This document shows positions 7,076-9,856 of a stretch of 9,856 bases of DNA, piece after piece; position 1 is the stretch's first letter; each line of letters opens with the position of its first letter. Where the stretch lies: contig CALEPR010000022.1 in assembly GCA_937910665.1 (NCBI GenBank), forward strand, positions 1-9,856, given 5' to 3'. The notes beneath the pieces were generated by a model. The model made no database searches. It saw nothing but the letters and a program-made list of their open reading frames with translations, and was not told the origin of the DNA. The translations under genes and the position numbers were made by a program. The DNA is from an uncultured Selenomonadales bacterium (GTDB lineage: Bacteria > Bacillota > Negativicutes > Selenomonadales > Selenomonadaceae).

Positions 7076-8881
7076 GTGACTCAAGAAAAAAATATTCTTT
7101 CTGACAGCGAAAAATTTTTAAATGATGTTTTCAGTCGCCATGTGTCGAGTTCAATAATTTCCATGTTCGGAGTTATGGCGAGCGTCATGGCGAACAGTAT
7201 TATTGCAGGAAAATTTTTTGGAACTGACGGTTTGGCGGTGATGAGTGTCGTCGCGCCATTTTATTCGCTGTTTGCAACTATCGGAGCACTTGCGGGAGTC
7301 GGCGGTGCAACTTTGGCATCTCATGCACTCGGTCGCGATGATTTTGCAGGAGCGAATAAATCTTTCACGCTGTCGATGATTTTAAGCGCAGGAATTTATT
7401 TTTTTGTCGCGTCGGTTTGTTTTGTATCTTTGGACAAATTTTTGTACTTGTTGGGAAGCTCGGAACAAATTTTTGAAATGGCAAAAGAATATTCCACAAT
7501 TTACATAGTCGGCGGCTTTGGAATAACTTTGATGTATCTGCCTTACAATTTTTTTAAACTTATCGGAAAGTTGAAATTATTAAAGTCGATGTACTTGGCT
7601 ATGGCGGCGATAAATATTTTTCTGGACATTTTTTTTGTAAAAGTTTTGGACTTTGGGATTGACGGAATTGCACTCGGCACAGTTATTTCGACGTTGGGAA
7701 TTTCAATTTTCGGAATGAAATTTTTGCTTGTCGGCGAAAGTTCATTTAAACTTGTAAAAAATTTTGACGCAAAGTCTGTAAAAAAATTATTGAAACTCGG
7801 TACGCCTTCCGCGCTGAATAATTTGCTGACATTTTTCAGACTGCTGATTTTGAACAGAATTATTGTCGCGGCAGCAGGAAGCGTGGGCTTGGCGGCGTTT
7901 TCGGTTTTCAGTTCGCTGGAAAAATTTTCGCTGGTAATTTTATCTGGGCTGGCTCAGGCGACGGTTGCCTTTATCGGAGTTTTCAGCGAAGAAAGAGATA
8001 CTGTGAGCGTTCGGCGAATTGAGAAACGCGCACACATTATCGGCGCAATTTTTGTTTTGCCTATGATGTTTGGAATAATTTTTTTCGCGACAGAAATTTG
8101 CAACTTTTTTGGAATTTATGACGGCTACAAATTACAAATTGCTGAGAATGCGGCAAAAATTTTCGCGCTGAGTTTACCGCCGTCAATTTGTTGTCTGCTG
8201 ATGTTTTCCTACTTCCAAGCGGCGGGATTTACAAATTTGGCGAATATTTTAGTTTTCAGTCGCTCATTTTTATTTTTAATTTTGCCGGCATATTTTTTAA
8301 CGCCGATTTACGGATTAAATGCGACTTGGTTTTCCATGACAATCGCCTCAATCGCTCCTCTTGCAATAATGATGCTTGTCATTCCCCACTACTCGAGGAA
8401 AGGTTATTCAGGAATTTTTTTGCAGGATTTGAGCGCGGAGAAAAATGGAAATTATATTTCCTTCGCCGTGAAAACAAATCCTGTCTCGATAACTGACAGC
8501 GTGGAAAAAATTTCCGACTTCTGCAAGCAAAATGATTTAACAAAAAAAGAAATTATGCTCGTGCGCCTGTCGATGGAAGAAATGTTGATGAGTATTTCCG
8601 AACACTGTTTTGAAAATATTCCTGACGAAGTTATGGACGTTAGAATTTTGATTGTCAAAAAGTCGGAAGATGTTATGATAATTTTACGAATCAGGAACGG
8701 CGGAAAACTTTTCAATCCTATAGATTATTTTGAAAAGTTGAGCGAAGAAGATCCTATGGCGATGGGCGACGCTCTCGGAATCGCGATGATAGTCAATGCG
8801 GCGGACGCGATCCACTACAAGACAACTTTCGGAGTAAATAATTTGACTGTGCTGATCGACAGAAAAAAATCAGACAAATAA
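7076..8881 (+). CDS. MATE-family transporter fused to a C-terminal RsbW-like ATPase domain
   Basis: Residues ~1-445 form a MATE-type drug/metabolite antiporter of about 12 membrane spans; GVGGATLASHALGRDDFAGA is a typical stretch of this family. The GTG at 7076 is chosen because GGAGG (7063-7067) lies 8 bases upstream; the frame's earlier ATG at 6935 overlaps the divergent promoter region. The protein has 601 residues against roughly 450 for plain MATE proteins. After a short linker, residues ~465-601 resemble HATPase_c_2 (anti-sigma/serine kinase) domains: SMEEMLMSISEH (499-510), IRNGGKLFNP (~539-548), GDALGIAMI (564-572) and a final KTTFGVNNLTVLI. By my alignment the N-box has E502 but S506 where Asn normally binds Mg2+, and N541 stands where the adenine-binding Asp is expected. 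The domain may bind nucleotide weakly or only act in protein contact. The domain calls are firm; the substrate and partner are unknown. Confidence 0.88.
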   Translation: MTQEKNILSDSEKFLNDVFSRHVSSSIISMFGVMASVMANSIIAGKFFGTDGLAVMSVVAPFYSLFATIGALAGVGGATLASHALGRDDFAGANKSFTLSMILSAGIYFFVASVCFVSLDKFLYLLGSSEQIFEMAKEYSTIYIVGGFGITLMYLPYNFFKLIGKLKLLKSMYLAMAAINIFLDIFFVKVLDFGIDGIALGTVISTLGISIFGMKFLLVGESSFKLVKNFDAKSVKKLLKLGTPSALNNLLTFFRLLILNRIIVAAAGSVGLAAFSVFSSLEKFSLVILSGLAQATVAFIGVFSEERDTVSVRRIEKRAHIIGAIFVLPMMFGIIFFATEICNFFGIYDGYKLQIAENAAKIFALSLPPSICCLLMFSYFQAAGFTNLANILVFSRSFLFLILPAYFLTPIYGLNATWFSMTIASIAPLAIMMLVIPHYSRKGYSGIFLQDLSAEKNGNYISFAVKTNPVSITDSVEKISDFCKQNDLTKKEIMLVRLSMEEMLMSISEHCFENIPDEVMDVRILIVKKSEDVMIILRIRNGGKLFNPIDYFEKLSEEDPMAMGDALGIAMIVNAADAIHYKTTFGVNNLTVLIDRKKSDK

Positions 8882-8930
8882 ATTTCGGAAGGTGAAAAAA
8901 TTTTTGAAAACGATTGAACTTTTTGCATAA

Positions 8931-9101
8931 GCAGGAGGAACTTTGTTTTATCATTACGCAATTTTTCTGCAGAAACTTCAGCCGAAAATTTTTTTGTTTG
9001 AAAATGTTCGCGGACTTTTGAGTCACGACGGCGAAAAAATTCCCGACGCTTTGCCAAAAATGTTTAAGAAGGCAGAAGAAATTGTCAAAGCTCAGTTGTA
9101 A
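8931..9101 (+). pseudogene. Fragment of a DNA cytosine-5 methyltransferase (motif IV region)
   Basis: In the frame that follows the TAA at 8928-8930, the translation GGTLFYHYAIFLQK continues to LQPKIFLFENVRGLLSHDG. This is the hallmark ENV motif region of Dcm-type C5 cytosine methyltransferases, in which a 'GTLF' helix precedes 'PK.FLLENV.GLL.HD'. The N-terminal SAM-binding and PCQ motifs and the C-terminal target-recognition part are all missing. After the motif the frame continues with IPDALPKMFKKAEEIVKAQL and stops at 9099-9101; I do not recognise that tail, so it may be fused from elsewhere. A TTG at 8943 could start a 52-residue peptide, but the GGAGGA only 3 bases upstream is really the Gly-Gly codons of the old gene. 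It is most likely a relic with no enzymatic activity. Confidence 0.65.
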
Positions 9102-9118
9102 AAAATAAAAATTTTTTT

Positions 9119-9141
9119 CCTCCAAGCGCGGAGGTTTTTTT
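9119..9141 (+). terminator. Rho-independent terminator
   Basis: CCTCC (9119-9123), a 6-base loop AAGCGC, and GGAGG (9130-9134, allowing for the adjacent C) form a short GC stem followed by seven T (9135-9141). It would end transcripts from the MATE-ATPase gene and the methyltransferase remnant. It separates them from the toxin-antitoxin pair. Confidence 0.7.
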
Positions 9142-9168
9142 GACAAAATTTGTAAATTTTTTTAAAAT
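9140..9168 (+). promoter_or_regulatory. Candidate sigma-A/70 promoter for mntA-hepT
   Basis: TTGACA (9140-9145) and TAAAAT (9163-9168, 5 of 6 matches) are separated by exactly 17 bases. The -35 box uses the last T residues of the preceding terminator. The start point would be near 9172-9176, leaving a very short leader that begins at the GAGG site (9175-9178). Confidence 0.6.
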
Positions 9169-9186
9169 TTTATCGAGGTGATAAAA

Positions 9187-9477
9187 ATGTTGACGATTGA
9201 AGATATTAAAAAAAATGTCGCTGAAATTGCGCCGAAATATCAAATTACAAAAGCAATTTTGTTTGGAAGTCGAGCGCGTGGAAATAATCGCGAGGACAGC
9301 GACGTTGATTTGATTATTGAATTTGATGAAAAAAAAATTGTTACGCTTTTTACTATTGCAGGTATTATGAATGATTTAGAAGATATTTTTGGCGTTGGCG
9401 TTGATGTTATTCACGGACCGAAAAAAGATTCTTGGATGATTGAAATTGATAAGGAGATTGAAATTTATGCAGCATAG
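9187..9477 (+). CDS. mntA: MntA-type nucleotidyltransferase antitoxin
   Basis: A minimal nucleotidyltransferase of 96 residues. In characterised MntA/HepT systems the MNT protein adds AMP groups to a tyrosine of the HEPN toxin and so silences it. The signature GSx10DxD is complete: G27-S28 in FGSRARGNNREDSDVDL, D39 and D41, and a third acidic residue D73 in GVGVDVI. ATG 9187 is preferred over the in-frame GTG at 9178 because GAGG (9175-9178) lies 8 bases upstream. The 3' end overlaps the HEPN gene by 11 bases (9467-9477), the usual arrangement for translational coupling in these pairs. Codons are even more A/T-biased than in the neighbours, which fits a mobile module. Confidence 0.88.
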   Translation: MLTIEDIKKNVAEIAPKYQITKAILFGSRARGNNREDSDVDLIIEFDEKKIVTLFTIAGIMNDLEDIFGVGVDVIHGPKKDSWMIEIDKEIEIYAA

Positions 9478-9821
9478 AGAAAAAATTACGTTGCAAAAAA
9501 TTTGCTCGGAAATTGATTTAGCAATAGATTTTTTAGACGAAAGTAATCTTGAAGTTTTTTTGGCAGACGAAAAAACAAAACATTCAGTAGGAATGGCGGC
9601 AATAAATATCGGCGAACTTGTAAAAAATTTAGACTTTGAATTTAGAAAAAAATATTCTGAAGTGTCTTGGAAAGATGCGGCAAGATTCAGAGACGTAATT
9701 GCTCATAAATATGAAAACTTTAAATATGGAAGATGTTTACAACACAATAAAATATGATTTTCCTGAATTAAAGTTACAGATTGAAAAAATTTTAGCAGGT
9801 TGTGTCAATAGATTTGTGTAA
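9467..9821 (+). CDS. hepT: HepT-like HEPN ribonuclease toxin, C-terminus frameshifted
   Basis: This is the toxin partner of the upstream nucleotidyltransferase; HepT proteins are HEPN-fold RNases or tRNases. The ATG at 9467 has AAGGAG (9451-9456) 10 bases upstream. The catalytic RX4HXY motif is intact: R75, H80 and Y82 in RDVIAHKY, with Y82 the expected AMPylation site. As read, the frame then runs into KYGRCLQHNKI and stops at 9757 (96 residues). The other frame gives NMEDVYNTIKYDFPELKLQI up to a TAA at 9819-9821, which is the normal HepT C-terminal helix. Removing one T from TTT at 9719-9721 restores a 117-residue protein. The break is either a real mutation or a sequencing error in a homopolymer. 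If real, the toxin loses its last helix. Confidence 0.8.
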
Positions 9822-9856
9822 GTGAAAAAAATTAAAAATCAAATTTATCGAAAAGA
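9822..9856 (+). other. Window end, no supportable gene
   Basis: A GTG at 9822 opens a frame (KKIKNQIYRK) to the window edge, but no ribosome site precedes it and too little is present to call a gene. Confidence 0.15.

Noticed and set aside
8931..8945. GGAGGA as a ribosome site for a TTG-started small gene at 8943
   Set aside because: The spacing is only 3 bases and the bases encode the Gly-Gly before TLF in the methyltransferase motif, so the match is better explained as old coding sequence.
8793..9146. Minus-strand open frame over the MATE 3' end and spacer
   Set aside because: It is antisense to the ATPase domain, the methyltransferase remnant and the terminator; no motif or ribosome site supports it.
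1..9856. CRISPR arrays, tRNA or rRNA genes, insertion sequences
   Set aside because: No regularly spaced repeats, tRNA-like cloverleaf or transposase frame was seen on either strand.

Overview
The window has two compositional parts. Bases 1 to about 590 are G+C-rich (hand count for 241-300: 36 of 60 are G or C). They hold the 3' end of a gene resembling the Bacteroidota DUF4831 family, followed by a translation start with no Shine-Dalgarno sequence. From about 600 onward the sequence is A+T-rich (1381-1440: 18 of 60) and full of AAAATTTT words. There, nearly every gene has a GAGG/GGAGG ribosome binding site. The gene content (tlyA-nadK pair, fused TRAP permease, cbiB, MATE-ATPase fusion) suggests an anaerobic Firmicutes-type bacterium, perhaps Negativicutes; that is inference, not proof. 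The change falls inside the first ~30 codons of pepD, so the window may join two genomes, by chimeric assembly or by real recombination.

Layout on the A+T-rich side: pepD (M20 dipeptidase) overlaps cbiB (cobalamin biosynthesis) on the + strand. A tandem hexamer sits on the cbiB stop, and a 266-bp spacer follows. Next is a fused TRAP transporter permease (+), which abuts nadK (-) tail to tail with no gap. nadK follows tlyA (-), a common Firmicutes pair, but here a heptamer-based inverted repeat separates them. A divergent promoter region then leads to a MATE-type transporter fused to a C-terminal RsbW-like ATPase domain (+).

The right end looks like accessory DNA. It carries a remnant of a DNA cytosine-5 methyltransferase around its ENV motif, a rho-independent terminator whose T-tract runs into a near-consensus promoter, and an MntA/HepT (nucleotidyltransferase/HEPN) toxin-antitoxin pair. 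The HepT gene has an apparent +1 frameshift just after its catalytic motif.

The genes do not form one pathway. Core housekeeping genes (nadK, tlyA) sit beside transporters and a small decayed defence cluster. The points most worth checking are the compositional junction, the transporter-ATPase fusion with altered ATP-site residues, the methyltransferase fragment beside the toxin-antitoxin pair, and the palindromic heptamer element.
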